A stretch of 64,000 nt of DNA. Origin: Hermatobates lingyangjiaoensis. Taxonomy: Eukaryota > Arthropoda > Insecta > Hemiptera > Hermatobatidae. The position numbers were made by a program, and so were the translations under genes. The DNA is taken from positions 1,488,001 through 1,552,000 of the forward strand of contig JAPFBL010000233.1 of assembly GCA_026182355.1 (NCBI GenBank), in the 5' to 3' direction. The notes below the pieces were generated by a model, which saw only the letters and a list, made by a program, of their open reading frames with translations, was not told where the DNA came from and did no database searches. Within the stretch, counting starts at the first letter, position 1. Each line of letters starts with the position of its first letter. Of this stretch, positions 1 through 11,434 are shown piece by piece.

Positions 1-1574
1 TTTAATATATTATTCTTTGCTCACTGTCCCCTGATTTTTTAATTTAATATAACCCTAGTAGTTTGTTCACAAAAAATCACTATGGAATTCATATACACCC
101 ACACCTCGGTTCTACAGAGCTCCTTTTAACGGATTTCGGATGAAACAAACAAAATCTAGAGCTTCAAACTCATTTTAATAGGCTAAACGAGTGTTTCCGC
201 AGTTAATCACCAGATGACCTGGTCCTGTTTTGTTTACAGCTGTGCCGGAACATATGCAGCTGTTTTTTCCGTGTTTTTCGTCCTTTTTGTCCCAGTTTTA
301 TCTGTAAATTTCTAAGGCTCCCACTGTACAACCATGTCATATCAAGTTCTACATGCTAATCACTGTTGGTTAGCCTGAATAATACTATCTCGTGTCTACT
401 TTAATTTATTGTGGTGTACATTTACAGAGTACAGGTATTGGATTGTGTGCTTGAGTACAAGTACCACAGTATTTATTCGTTCCGCAGTCTTTTTCAACGT
501 AATCCTTGAAATACAGTAGACTCGGAAGCTTTGGAGAATTGGGACTTTTGGAAATGTGTTCCCTTTTTTGGTATGTATAAGTAAGGTGTAAATGTACTTG
601 TGATTCATGGATGTTTATATGTCTTTTTTTCTAACATATTATTGTTATATCAATTGCAATAACTAGCCAGGACGTAATGTTAACTTTTCAAAAATGCCAG
701 TGTTCTACTAGTTTGTACAAGAGATATTTGATTTGTATCAGGAAGGATTTTAAAAAGAAACTGATTCAGTATGCTTTAGAGTAGAGGAAACTGACAAACT
801 TTTCTGCAGCCGAGACTTAGGGCTACTTTTCTAAGAAAAAATGTTAAACAAATTAGGTTTAGAAAAAAATCAACCCCTAATAAATACAATACAGAATGAA
901 AGTGAAATAGTTTTAAGAAATGCTGGCACAATATAATTCAGTTCATCAAGCAGGTATACTTGTGAGGCCCATTAAGAGGCTGCTATAGCAGCCCAAGTTA
1001 ACAATGCCAATGCTAATTTCCCAAGAGAAGCGTTCTCAAGAAACTCCTGCTAGTTAGCTAGAGTTTCTAAATAATCATTTATTTTGCAAATCAACAATCT
1101 ACTTGAAAATTGCAGACGTTCACTAGAGTCTAACAAAAAAAAAATAATAATAAAGTAATTAAAGCTCTATGAAATACCCATCAATGCTTATTTAATTTTA
1201 ATATTTTCAAATGATATTACCTATAAACGTATTAAATGCCAAAAGAAATATATGACATAGTAATAATACATAAAAATCATATATATATATATATTATATT
1301 ATATATATATATCAACCTATATCACTGCAGTATTTTTTTGGTGAAAGTTTCAAGAAAATGAAGTTATAATGCTAGTGCCTATATTCTGTCAGTATAGCAA
1401 ATAATTAATTTAAAATTTTGACACACTGACATTAAACTTTTGAGATTAAAATTTTTAATGCAAAAGGGTTTGACTCACTTGGCGGGTCACAACTTTCTGT
1501 TCTCATAACGACATTTTGTAACCTGATAGCTCACTTTTCATAGCGTTCTCTGTTTTTCTAGTTAAATAACCTTT
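1..1574. other. AT-rich stretch, no gene seen
   Basis: No reading frame of convincing composition and no recognisable repeat was seen. It ends in a short near-palindromic TA tract at about 1278-1312. Probably intron or intergenic DNA. Confidence 0.5.
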
Positions 1575-1710
1575 ATAATATATATACATCAAGTTTTACA
1601 TAACCACGTGAAATAACAATCAATGATTAAACTACAAAACGAAAAGGGAAAAAAGACTAAGATCTTTCAACAATAACAAGCGGTCTTTGTAAGAGTCAAA
1701 AACCCAACCA
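1575..1710 (-). mobile_element. Family A PLE-derived unit, single arm
   Basis: A diverged single arm of family A, recognised by the order of landmarks seen in better copies: CACGTGAAATAACAATCAAT, then AAGATCTTTCAAC, CAAGCGGTCTTTG and AAAAACCCAACC. Sense is on the minus strand. The hairpin is decayed: the stem base pattern ACCG/CGGT is broken by CAATAA in place of CCGTAA. It starts next to a short TA tract, like other copies. Confidence 0.7.
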
Positions 1711-4700
1711 ACATAAATATATTTTAAATAATGGCAGCTACTCAGTAGAGTATACATACTCAATACCAGTGTCAGAGAAATTCTGACGAATTATGACACT
1801 GCGAAATCTTGTAATATATTTATAGATAAGCTTTTATCTATTTGTAATAGTTGAAAAAAATCTGATTGAGTTAAAAATTATGACAGATAATCTACAATAC
1901 TGAAGTGGAAGTGATAAAAACTAACATATCAGAATTTTGAACTAAAATGCTGGTCAAATTAAATATGAGAGTGATGAATATATTTTGTTCATCCCTGCAT
2001 TGCTTGAGAATGCTGCTGGTATATAGTGAATATATAGTTGTGACTGGAACCATAATGACGGAGTACCAGACAGATTTGGTGTAATACTCATAAATGTGTA
2101 ACACAGTATGCATGTATAACACGCGATATGCAAATGATCTGTTTGTGCTAAAGCATTAATTTGCTGATTTCCTACCTAATAAGATAAAGTATTCAAACTT
2201 TGATCTCAGCCACAAACATGTCTGAAATTAGTTTCCAATACACTAATTATTAAATTGGTATCATATTACATACATGATATGTATGTAATTGTTTATGTAT
2301 ATTGCAATAAACAATAATATATTTTCTTTGAAACTATGTTTGATTGAATTTAATTGGTTGTTTTGGAATTTAAAATACAAATAAATTAAAGAATACTGTT
2401 ACCAGTGTTCATTCATTCTAAAAATTAATCGTTCCAGACCAAAAATATCCTTTACAGGATTAGAATCCTTTCAAATAGTTATTACTTAGTTATTAATGTT
2501 TTCCCAGCTCCTAATTCCTATTTTTTTTTTTGAAAATTATGTTTAATTGAATATTTTTTTTCTAAATTTCACATTCCATAAGTTATATTCACCCTCTAAT
2601 ACTTTTTCAGACCAAATTTGATATAACATTTTCCCATTATATTTTTTTATTTGTTGAAGAGTCAGAGGAAAAAATGATTTGTTGATTTTTTTTTTAAATT
2701 TATAATTATTATAAGTTTTCCGTTCACATTTTCAATTGTATTATACAAGTATATTCCTTGTTATATCTGCTAAATGTTAGAGAAAAATTCAATAAATAAA
2801 GAAGGATTTCATTTTCCATGGCATATAGTTTTATAATTACTCCATGAGTTGAACTAATTAAAAAAAAATATTTGTTTTCATGACGTAATTTTGTTGATTA
2901 ATTGTTGATTAGTCATTTGACATGGAAACATGGCACTAATTAGCAGTCAAGGAATACTTTTGTGATCTTTTGTACCCGTTATCGTTATTTTACTTTTTAC
3001 GTTAGAGTAACTGCTACTTTACTATCAATATTTTAAAATAACAAAACTATTGTTAAAAATACCTGGAAATAAAAATATTTTTGTTCAATATATGCTGTTT
3101 GTGAAAGGTGTGTATGCACACCTTTACAGTTTTTCTAATTATTTTTTAGTTTTTCTAATACTAAAAAATATTATAAAGTTTTTTTAATTATTTTTAACTA
3201 TTTCAGTCTTATATACTAATTCAAAAGGAATATGTAAAATAGTTGCTTAGATTTTTATGTTAAATTTACTAAGAATGAATTTTCTTTCCAAAAGAATTTA
3301 TATAGGTAGTTTCAGGTATGAGAAAACCTTAATTTAAATCAACCAAGTTGGCTGAGATGAGTGTGTTTTTGAGAGAAGGAGAGAATTTTTATTTTGGCAG
3401 AGTGAGGTGGAAATAAACTACAAACGCTTTTCCAGCGGAACTTGCAAAGGGAGATATTTCCAAGAGACCCCTTTACCCCATACTGATTAAAACTTCTCTC
3501 CAGATGGGACAGATTAAAAAAAAAAAAGTCGTTTTAAGATTATTTTTTTTACTGAGAGTCATTTAGGTATTAATTCTTCAATTTTCTTCTCTTACATTAT
3601 TCAAAGTAATCAGGATTAGTCGTTGAATATTGAAAGTAAAATAGTAGAATTATGGATACTAAAAGAATAATTTTTTTAATGATATAAATATTCATTTTCA
3701 ATCTATATCTCATTAATAATATATTTTCTTTATTAAAAAATAATTCATTACTGGTTAATCATTTGCCTGACATGTGACTTATCAGCAATCAAGTAATAAT
3801 TTTGTTCTTTTTTGTAGTCGTTATCATTATCAGTATTTCTTAGAGAGCTACAATCGCGATTTTTGTGTAGTATAGGTGTGAAGATCCAACGACCAATGAA
3901 TATTACCATGCACAACAGTGCATGTCGTAAATAGCAGTTCCGGAACAGAGGCCCACTTCTGCTAGATTCTCATCCTGCTGTTTTTGTTGGGTCAGTAAAC
4001 AATGTCAAGATGGGGGAGTCAGTCTGGCAGGGAATGGTGTCGTCTTCGTGGTCGTATGGTCCTCCTGCTTTGCATTCTCTGAGGTACTCTATACTTTTAG
4101 AGTCATGTGGTCATCATTTTTAGTTGTGTGAAAATCAGTAATTTTTCACACATTTTATCTAGTGTGAAATACGAAAAGGTCGCATGTGCTGTTGGACCCA
4201 CTTTTAAGCCAAGAGTTGCAAAATTCCTTGTACTTTACTAAGCAGATGTCGTGAAAAATGATCATAAAAGGAACATAGTTGTATAGGTGTTTACTAGGGA
4301 ATATAGGTGCTTGCAGTATAAATTGCATTTACTGCATTTACATGCAGTTGTCAAAGGGATTTACATGGGCAGTTAATTTATCTCCCATGGACGGCGTGCA
4401 GACAAAATTTTCTGCCCTTCCTATGGAGCAAAAAATTAATACGTCAAATGAATTGTTACGGGCAAAAACTATAACATCAGATACCAAAGAAAGAAATGCT
4501 ACCAATTAAAACACTCTGGAATTCTATAATTCAATAGACAGTATTTATATTTTCAAATAATATAAAATAATGTAATTAAGCATTGTTTATTACGTCCATA
4601 ATTACTCATATTAAATTTAATGTATCTTTGGATAGTATATAATAATGAATGACTACTTATTTTATATATAGAATATTAAATCACAAAGGATTGTGGTTCG

Positions 4701-5290
4701 CAGTGAAATACAATGTTTTAATGATCATTAAAACTATTCCCAATATTTTGAGTATATTTGCTTGGATGTTTTTACTTCTTTAAAAACAATTATTTCGTTG
4801 AAGATAGGAATGTTACTATTTTATAAATCCTTTCAATAATTAAAACATTAATAAATTGTATTAAAGAATCAATTTTTATTCTCATTAGCAGTATTTAATC
4901 GCATTTGTTTTTAAATTGTATGCACACATGTACTGGTGACTATTTGTATGACTAACATGAAATTCTCTATGAAAAGGTCATTCGTTCTACTAAGCCTACT
5001 ATCTGATTTGGAGCACAGCACACAAGGAAGACCTGCATCCAAATTAACCGGAATAAGTATGTTTGCTTAACATCCGGGTCTCCTTTATGGCAAGAAACAT
5101 TGATATCTTGCATGCCTTGGGAGGGGAATGTCTTCATTACTACACCAGTTGACTTGCGTAAAAGAGAAGTAAAAACCTCCAAACTTAACAAAATCTCCCG
5201 GTAGATACTCTTAGTTCAAAGTGCTACCCTGTTTACTAAGCACCATATTCTATTAAACCACCTTCCACAATACATGACCAAAAAAAAAAT
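1711..5290. other. AT-rich stretch with three less AT-rich patches
   Basis: Mostly simple AT-rich sequence. Less AT-rich patches lie at about 3340-3510, 3880-4110 and 4970-5210. The last has an open frame on the minus strand (4967-5191, 74 codons) that I do not recognise. No splice-site pair or domain could be supported. These patches could be exons of untranslated RNA, conserved non-coding DNA or old transposon fragments. Confidence 0.35.
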
Positions 5291-5294
5291 AAAG

Positions 5295-5815
5295 CTTTCT
5301 ATAACCTTTATTTAAAGGAGTATTGAACTACGAACCCGTGTGGGGTTGCTAGTCCCCCATCGGGCGCCTACCCAGGTGGCGGATAGGGGAAAGCCCACCA
5401 GATATGGCGGGTACTGGGGAAATAAAATACCCAGGGTGGACCATATACTAGCACTTGCTTCCTTGCAGGAAGGTATTGGCGTGCCAAAGGCTAAGGGAAG
5501 GGCACCAGAAAGAAAAGCTCCTGGCCCTCCAAGTTGGGAAGTTGAATGTGGGGCCAACGACTCCAACTCTTAAAAACTAACCAGTTACGACAACACTACG
5601 GATGTCTCGGATGTCGGATGTTGTTAATCGATCAAGACGTAGATGGTGTGAAGGGAGACCAGGGAGGAATGGGAGTTAGGAGGTGGAGAACTTTAGCTCA
5701 GGACTGTCAGACGTGGAGGCAGGGTGTGGTGCAGGCCCATGTCATGACATCAAATAGCTGGCCGACTGACTACCTGTCGCCATGGCCGAAGAAAAAGCAA
5801 GAGTGATTTCATTTA
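5295..5815 (+). pseudogene. Non-LTR retrotransposon fragment, ORF2 C-terminal tail
   Basis: This block is far more GC-rich than its surroundings. The frame 5546-5806 ends with a segment containing RRWRTLAQDCQTWRQGVV. This resembles the W..LA.DR..WR pattern often found at the extreme C terminus of ORF2 in non-LTR retrotransposons. The preceding 5310-5570 is rich in CCCACC/GGTGGC motifs and is open in two frames. I read it as leader or spacer of the same element, joined to the ORF2 tail by an internal deletion. No reverse transcriptase or endonuclease motif remains. The family cannot be named from this piece. Confidence 0.5.
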
Positions 5816-6188
5816 TTTAGTTATAAAAGAAAATAAATACTACAATTAAAATAAATACAAGTTATTAAAATAAATTATATTCCTGAAATATAATTTTCTA
5901 TTTATAATTCCACTTTTCAGAAATCTCATATCAAATACAGTATGTGATATATAGCAAACATTCTTTACTAGTCTTTGCTGAGTCTTTTGAGTTCGTCTTT
6001 GTTGTGATTTATATTTAGGTTCTACTATCCTTCTGCTGCTTGTTTTATAATACTAATATTTACTGGTTCCTAGCCATTTAAATGTTCCTTTGTATATCCT
6101 CTTATTGTTTCTAAGAAATATTTTAGATATATATTAGAATTATTTTTTCCATATTTTATGTACATTTATGTACGTTTAATAACTGCTA
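5816..6188. other. AT-rich stretch, nothing seen
   Basis: No gene or recognisable element; simple AT-rich sequence between the non-LTR fragment and a decayed family A arm. Confidence 0.5.
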
Positions 6189-6271
6189 CAAGATTTGACA
6201 TAAACACGTGAAATAGCAATCAATGATAAAACCACAATAAGAAATACGAAAATATGACTGAGATCTTTCAT
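6189..6271 (-). mobile_element. Family A PLE-derived unit, fragment
   Basis: A partial arm with CACGTGAAATAGCAATCAAT, a CCACAATAAGAAAT segment and GAGATCTTTCA. The hairpin part is missing. Sense is the minus strand. Confidence 0.65.
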
Positions 6272-6519
6272 ATTGTGAATTGATAATTAATAACTGTTAT
6301 ATGGTCTCTTTTTTCATTTCATTTTTAGGAGTATCAAAATATTTTAAATCAACCTGAAAGCTGACTATTTTTTAGACCTAATTAGCAAAATTAGGCTAAT
6401 TTTACAGAAGATCATAGAATGTTGCAGTGAAGGGAATTACATTTTAATGAATGGGTTTTTGAATAAGTAATTGTTTTTAAAGATGTGGTAATTTGTTAAT
6501 TGCAATAACCATGTAAGTT

Positions 6520-6811
6520 TATTAAGTGTGGACAGTGGGGTAGCAAATATTTTTGCCGCCTCAGGTGGTTGTAAGATATATGGAATGAGTCGCATTCCAC
6601 TGGTACACGTGAACGCACGTACGTACCACTTCTTCTTCCCTTCTACTCTCTTCCTGACGGCGAACTTCAGTTCGAAACATCGATTTCGTATGATGTCAGT
6701 CAGTTGCCTGTCGTCCCTCCGTGAATTCACTTCATCTCCATAGGACGACCGCCATAACGGTCGAAATATTGAAAAGTGAGTCTTTAATATGTTTCTATGT
6801 GTCACAGTTCA

Positions 6812-6817
<6 letters not shown>
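6520..6817 (+). mobile_element. PLE-derived unit with two hairpin motifs, ends in (TA)n
   Basis: A GC-richer block that ends exactly at a long (TA)n tract. It carries two copies of the shared motif. The first is CTGACGG at 6654-6660, one spacer base, a perfect GAAC/GTTC stem with loop TTCA, then GAAA at 6674-6677. The second is CATAGGA at 6739-6745, spacer C, a perfect GACCG/CGGTC stem, then GAAATATTG from 6763. An open frame on the opposite strand (6437-6805) looks like a chance frame. I infer a pseudo-LTR-like region of a Penelope-like element. Confidence 0.6.

Positions 6818-6864
<47 letters not shown>
6818..6864. repeat. (TA)n microsatellite
   Basis: Uninterrupted TA dinucleotides between two different PLE-derived units. 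Confidence 0.95.
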
Positions 6865-6866
<2 letters not shown>

Positions 6867-7053
6867 CGAGTTCGAGATTAACAAAGAGCAACACACAAAG
6901 TAGGGAAAAAACACTTACAGACTCAAATTTTCGGGTAATCCGTCTTCAGAAGAAAATTTGAGTCTGTAAGTGTGTTTCCCTACTTTGTGTGTTGCTCTTT
7001 GTTAATTTCGAACTCGTATTGTGTCCAGTTTGGATCGTATTTCGTTTTATCAG

Positions 7054-7057
<4 letters not shown>
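6865..7057. mobile_element. Family F head-to-head palindrome
   Basis: Two inverted arms meet near 6950. The left arm (minus sense) carries CTGAAGA, spacer C, a GG-ATTA-CC stem and then GAAAATTTGAG, read on the minus strand across 6949-6929. The right arm repeats the part downstream of the motif (AATTTGAGTCTGTAAGTG) in plus orientation. Both arms end at (TA)n tracts. A diverged single copy lies at 40669-40760. Confidence 0.75.

Positions 7058-7084
<27 letters not shown>
7058..7084. repeat. (TA)n microsatellite
   Basis: TA tract separating the family F palindrome from a PLE reading-frame fragment. Confidence 0.9.
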
Positions 7085-7089
<5 letters not shown>

Positions 7090-7385
7090 GTATAAATGGG
7101 CAGAAGTTCTTCTTTTAAACAGGTATCATTAAAATTAACCGCAGTCTCGGCATTCACGATCTTAAGACTGAGAGATTCGATCCTACAAACTAACCTCCTG
7201 CTAACAGGGTTCAACTGGAAAAGGAGTTGGCCAAGTGAAATGTTAAATTAAAATCGATCACTCATGCTTAGTCATTGCTATAAATAGATTAAAAGGATAG
7301 TACAGGTTAATATAAAGAGAAGGTCAAAGGTCAATAATGAACAAGAAACAAGCGGTTAGAATAAAAGAGTTGAAAGGTCAACTCT
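7085..7385 (-). pseudogene. Penelope-like element, ORF N-terminal fragment plus leader (family D)
   Basis: On the minus strand, 7241-7086 reads as a protein segment ending in NAETAVNFNDTCLKEELLP followed by IYTN. This resembles the N-terminal region of PLE polyproteins, where a basic L..L..K helix is followed by a conserved LKE.LLP-type motif. It stops there and runs directly into (TA)n. Related copies are at 28302-28610 and 44604-45175. The 44.9-kb copy begins with ATG; here the same codon (7241-7239) is ATT, so the start is lost. The part 7242-7385 matches the leader of the 44.9-kb copy. No palymerase domain is present; this is a short dead copy. Confidence 0.7.
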
Positions 7386-8039
7386 TTTGATATATCTTTT
7401 ACTTCTCCTTCAAATCATAACCGTTATTATATATCTAATTTTTTCTCATGCAGTTCCAATGAAAGTGTCTTCCTTCTCAACTCTAGACTTTACTTGGTGT
7501 GATGCATTCTATGTAGTTTTAACAATCACTATACTAAGCCTACGTATGGATAATCAAAGGTCCTCTGTCAGTCGGGATTTTACACTACCAGTAGCTATTA
7601 ATGCCAATTCCCATAGTCTAAGTTTCAAAGAATGTTTCAGAGTTCAGATACTAAGAACAGTCCCTCGACACAATACATTAATTCGCTTCAAGAACTTCAT
7701 ATGAAGGTCATATATGGCTCCTAGCAGCTCGTTCAAATCCAGGGATCAGCTTGAACCGTTAAGTACTCGTAGTATTCAGAGGTAAATTTTTCCTAATTTT
7801 ATTTTTTTCATAGACTTAGTTTTTTCAATCTGTTTAATTTTTTTCATTTCATTAATTGCTAATTTTGTGTTCTTTTGAATTTTATATGAATGAAGATTCC
7901 ACTTTTTATTGTTAATTTTTTTAATATTGTGTTTTGTTTCCAAGTTGCTATTCTTCTTCAGCTATTGCTACTACTTTTTTTTCGTTTTCGTTCTGGCTTA
8001 CCTGTCCATATTCTGTAAGGGTATCCAGTTAGCTTTTGT
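7386..8039. other. AT-rich stretch, no gene seen
   Basis: An open frame at 7387-7704 lacks any recognisable domain and has ordinary AT-rich composition, so I treat it as chance. No repeat was recognised. Confidence 0.4.
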
Positions 8040-8165
8040 CTTCTCGCCATTCAATTTCCTTTCCTGAGGACTACCGTTAAAAAGGTCGAAATATTGAATG
8101 GAAGTTCTAGTTTCTGTTTTTCTTTTGTGTTTCTCAAAGTTTGTAAGGTACATGTACATATCAAC
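8040..8165 (+). mobile_element. PLE-derived unit with hairpin motif
   Basis: Carries CTGAGGA, a spacer C, an ACC...GGT stem and GAAATATTGAATGG (8074-8104). Downstream it reads TTCTGTTTTTCTTTTG as in other units. No (TA)n is attached here. It is joined to a family A fragment. Confidence 0.55.
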
Positions 8166-8169
8166 GTTC

Positions 8170-8231
8170 CAAACACAATAAGAAATGAAAGAAAATCCAA
8201 GATCGCTCAACAATAACAATTGGGTTTTGGG
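8170..8231 (-). mobile_element. Family A PLE-derived unit, fragment
   Basis: A diverged arm: CACAATAAGAAATG, then AAGATCGCTCAAC and CAATTGGGTTTTGG. The hairpin region is deleted. Confidence 0.5.
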
Positions 8232-8336
8232 AGGGACCGTATATTATGGTTGATGGTTCTCTCTTTCCTTATTTTTGTTTGAACATTGATTACTGTTTCA
8301 CATGTTTATTGCAAAATCTGGTTTTAATCTGGTTAT

Positions 8337-8516
8337 ATATATATATAATATCTTTCAACCGTAACAAGCGGTCTTCGTTAGAGTCAAAAAACCCAACAGT
8401 TGGGTTTTTTGACTCTAACGAAGACCGCTTGTTACGGTTGAAAGATCTTAGTCTTGTTTTCCCATTTCTTATTGTGGTTTGATCATTGATTGTTATTTCA
8501 CGTGTTTATGTGAAAT

Positions 8517-8519
<3 letters not shown>
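8337..8519. mobile_element. Family A head-to-head palindrome
   Basis: A near-perfect inverted repeat centred at about 8399, at CCCAACAGTTGGG. The left arm (minus sense) is short and is cut by TA sequence at 8349. The right arm (plus sense) is complete, through the family A hairpin to TTTATGTGAAATCTTT and then (TA)n. The arms differ at very few positions, so the palindrome is young or conserved. Confidence 0.85.
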
Positions 8520-8561
<42 letters not shown>

Positions 8562-8575
8562 TGAGTGAGAGAGAG

Positions 8576-8613
<38 letters not shown>

Positions 8614-8615
8614 AG
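8520..8615. repeat. Compound microsatellite (TA)n-(GA)n-(GT)n
   Basis: A TA tract (8520-8550) is followed by GA-rich repeats and then GT repeats with minor interruptions. Confidence 0.9.
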
Positions 8616-10310
8616 TGTGTGTGATCTTTGCTCACGTATCAGATTTTTTTATTGTTAAATTAAAATTTGAAATAATGTTTAAAAATTATAAAACTAAAAG
8701 AAATGACATTCTAATTATAAGGAAGTTTTGAAAAAAAAATTGAGTCAGTACATTGTAATGAATTTTTGCTCTATCTTTGAGTTTATTTTTTTTTTTAAAA
8801 AAAAGGTCTGTTCAAGTAGGGAACATTTAAACTATTTGCCAGGAAAATTTAAGTGGGTGACCTCAAACTTGAGTAGAGAGAATTAATAAAGACGAGGGCG
8901 ACCCTCCAGAGAAAGTCTGTGAGGGTAGAATATCCACATGGCTTGCTTACTTTCAGCCCTTACTCCAACCTATAATTACCTCTTTAATCTTTACTGAATC
9001 ATTATTCAAGTCAACCTTACATTAAGGGTCCTAGAAGAGCTTAGTTCAATGTAAGTTTTCAAAGCATCTTTTTTTTTGTTCTTTCAGTTCTTAAATTAAA
9101 AAAAAAATAAAAATAAAATTCAATGTTTTTTCTCATATTAAATGTTCAAAAAACTTATACATAATTTCATTTTGTATAAATATTGTATAATATAATGTTG
9201 AATATTTAATCATTTCATAAATTAATGAATAATAAAACAACTTGTAAATTTTCTACCTCAGTTCACTGGTTTTGTATATTTTCAATTCTCCTGAGTGAAG
9301 TATTTTAATTTCTCTCTAGAAAAGAAAGAAAACCAAAAACCAGTCGAGCGAGAAAGGAAATTTGCAAGGCAAGATGTTTTACTTTGCAATATTTGTTCTA
9401 AACTTCTGTGTTACTTATATATTATATCAATAGTAATATATACTTTCATAGTATAACTAACTTACTATGGAAATATGGCTGACATTCTATTCTAGTATAC
9501 CTAATATTATGATTGTAATTTTCGAGTATTATTAATTTTATTTTGATCAATTTATTAAATTGATTATTATTAATTTATTGCAAAAATATTCTTCCTGTAT
9601 AACGGTTGAATAAACAGTCATTAATTCTCAAATATCTTATAATAAGGATATAGTTTATCGAATTCAAGTGCTATTTTTTTTATAATTATTAATTAAGACC
9701 AACATACATTCAGCTGGTTTCAAAACATGTGTCTTTCAAACATTCAAAATTCATTTCTTAATTTCCACTAGTTGTATAAAACTCTTTTTGAAATGGATCA
9801 TTTTATGCTCTTAGATAACTTTCAGGAATGTATTGTTTAACAGTAAAGTAAGAATTCTGAGGGAATATGATATTTATTGGAGGAACTTCTATGCATAAAT
9901 GTTTCGTAGTTCAGATCTTGGAATTACAGTACAATTGTACTGTTATTGATATAGTGCATCCTACCATGAAGAAACACAGAACAGTTACATTAAAGTAAAT
10001 TTGATGTAAAGCAATTTATAAAAATAACAATCCCTGATTAACATGAGTGCAAAGAAATTTAAAATTGTCTCATTGAATCAGCATAGATGTGTGAAACACA
10101 CTGGATTTTGTGTCTTTAGTTAGAAACAACAATTCAATTTCATCCACAATTTAAGTTCCAAATTTATTAACATATTAAAATGGAATAACTTGATATATTT
10201 AAACAATATATTACAGTTACTGGGTTATTTGGTTAGTTCCACTGAGGTTAGTAATATTAGAATTAGTAGTAATAATGTCCTAATATTAGGACATTACATG
10301 TACATTAATA
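8616..10310. other. AT-rich stretch, no gene seen
   Basis: No convincing coding segment. A slightly GC-richer patch lies at about 8830-9010 (CCCTCCAGAGAAAGTCTGTG). It has no open frame of note. Otherwise simple AT-rich DNA. Confidence 0.4.
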
Positions 10311-10495
10311 TGTAATCAATGATCAAACCACAATAAGAAAATGGGAAAACAAGATTAAGATCTTGTTGGGGTTTTTGACTCTGACAAAGACCGCTTGTTA
10401 CGGTTGAAAGATCTTAGTTTTGTTTTACCATTTTCTTATTGTTGTTTGATCATTGATTGTTATTTCATGTGTTTATGTGAAATCTTTTTATTAAT
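10311..10495. mobile_element. Family A head-to-head palindrome, left arm short
   Basis: The left arm (minus sense) begins at AATCAATGATCAAACCAC and runs to AAGATC at about 10363. It lacks the hairpin part, having been deleted at the centre. The right arm (plus sense, 10365-10495) is full length, with CTGACAA, the GACCG/CGGTT stem and GAAAGATC. Confidence 0.8.
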
Positions 10496-10504
10496 ATGTA
10501 ATGT

Positions 10505-10590
10505 AATAGTTCTCTCGAAGATGGGAACCAGACGGACCTGAAACCGGTCGAGCTCTCCATAGAATTTACGAGGCAGGAGGGACATTATTA
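10505..10590 (+). mobile_element. PLE-like hairpin motif unit (GAAACCGGTC type)
   Basis: TCGAAGA at 10515-10521, a spacer T, a GG...CC closed loop, then GAAACCGGTCGAG from 10540. The downstream TTTACGAGGCAGGAGG resembles TGTACGAGGTATGATGG after the similar motif at 33870. The motif differs from family A in ending GAAACCGGTC. Confidence 0.5.
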
Positions 10591-11026
10591 GTTAGTACTA
10601 ATAATGTTATAAATTCTAATAAATTACAAGTTTGTTAACTAAAATATAAAATATTAAAACTCTGATGGAGTAACTTTTTCATAATATTTCAAGAACAGCA
10701 AAAAGTAGATGTTTTAGTATATTTTTCTAAGATACACTTCAGCTCTCTAGAATTTATTTTTTAAGATAACTGTTGTGGTGAATTTCTGTAACGTGACATT
10801 GTTGAATGGTAATTAAGGGTGGAGGGTGTGAAGATTTCCCTAGTAGTGCTACAGTAGGAAATGCTGCAAGGTTACCTCATCAGAAATAGTTTTTCAATCA
10901 TTGTAGTCCATTTCTAATTAACTATTTTAACTTCGAATTGAATTTCATTGAATACATCTCCCTTATCTTGGCAAGCAATAACGTAGACGAGAATTTATGA
11001 AAACGAAACCATTACAACAAATTAGT

Positions 11027-11434
11027 TTTATATTATTAATATAGCAAACCGTCATACCTTGTAAGATGATCTTGGAGTCGTTGGAGAGCTTTCGGACACT
11101 GTCCACCTTCGATCGCAACTAACCTACTGAGTATGGCAAATCGTTATACCTTGTAAGATGATCTTGGAGTTGTTGGAGAGCTTTCGGACACTGTCCACCT
11201 TCGATCGCAACTAACCTACTGAGTATGGCAAATCGTTATACCTCGTAAGATGATCTTGAAGTTGTTGGAGAGCTTTCGGACGCTGTCCACCTTCAATCGC
11301 AACTAACCTACTGAGTATGGCAAATCGTTATACCTCGTAAGATGACCTCAAAACCGTAAGGTACATCGAAAACGCTCTAACGAATCCAAGATCATTTTAC
11401 GTGGTATGATGGTTTGCCATATTAATAATATAAA
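11027..11434. mobile_element. MITE containing a 92-bp tandem repeat
   Basis: The ends form a long terminal inverted repeat: the left reads TATTATTAATATAGCAAACC and the right reads as its inverse with one change. Similarity continues inward for about 45 bp, to GATCTTGGA. Inside are tandem units starting at 11040, 11132, 11224 and 11316, each exactly 92 bp apart; the fourth is truncated. Each unit starts with a copy of the terminal repeat sequence (TATGGCAAATCGTTATACC). Flanking TA is consistent with, but does not prove, a mariner-type target duplication. No reading frame is present. Confidence 0.75.

Noticed and set aside
4002..4081. Possible first exon with ATG and a hydrophobic MVLLLCIL end
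   Set aside because: The frame meets a stop before any donor site; no support for an exon.
4967..5191. 74-codon minus-strand frame
   Set aside because: GC-richer than its neighbours, but with no recognisable domain or splice sites; not called as a gene.
8246..8482. Open frames through family A palindromes (also at 23107, 41604 and 57430)
   Set aside because: They recur only because family A is repeated, and they contain the hairpin region. No sign of coding constraint is visible.
11040..11345. CRISPR-like array
   Set aside because: The repeats are head-to-tail 92-bp units with no variable spacers and lie inside terminal inverted repeats of a MITE.
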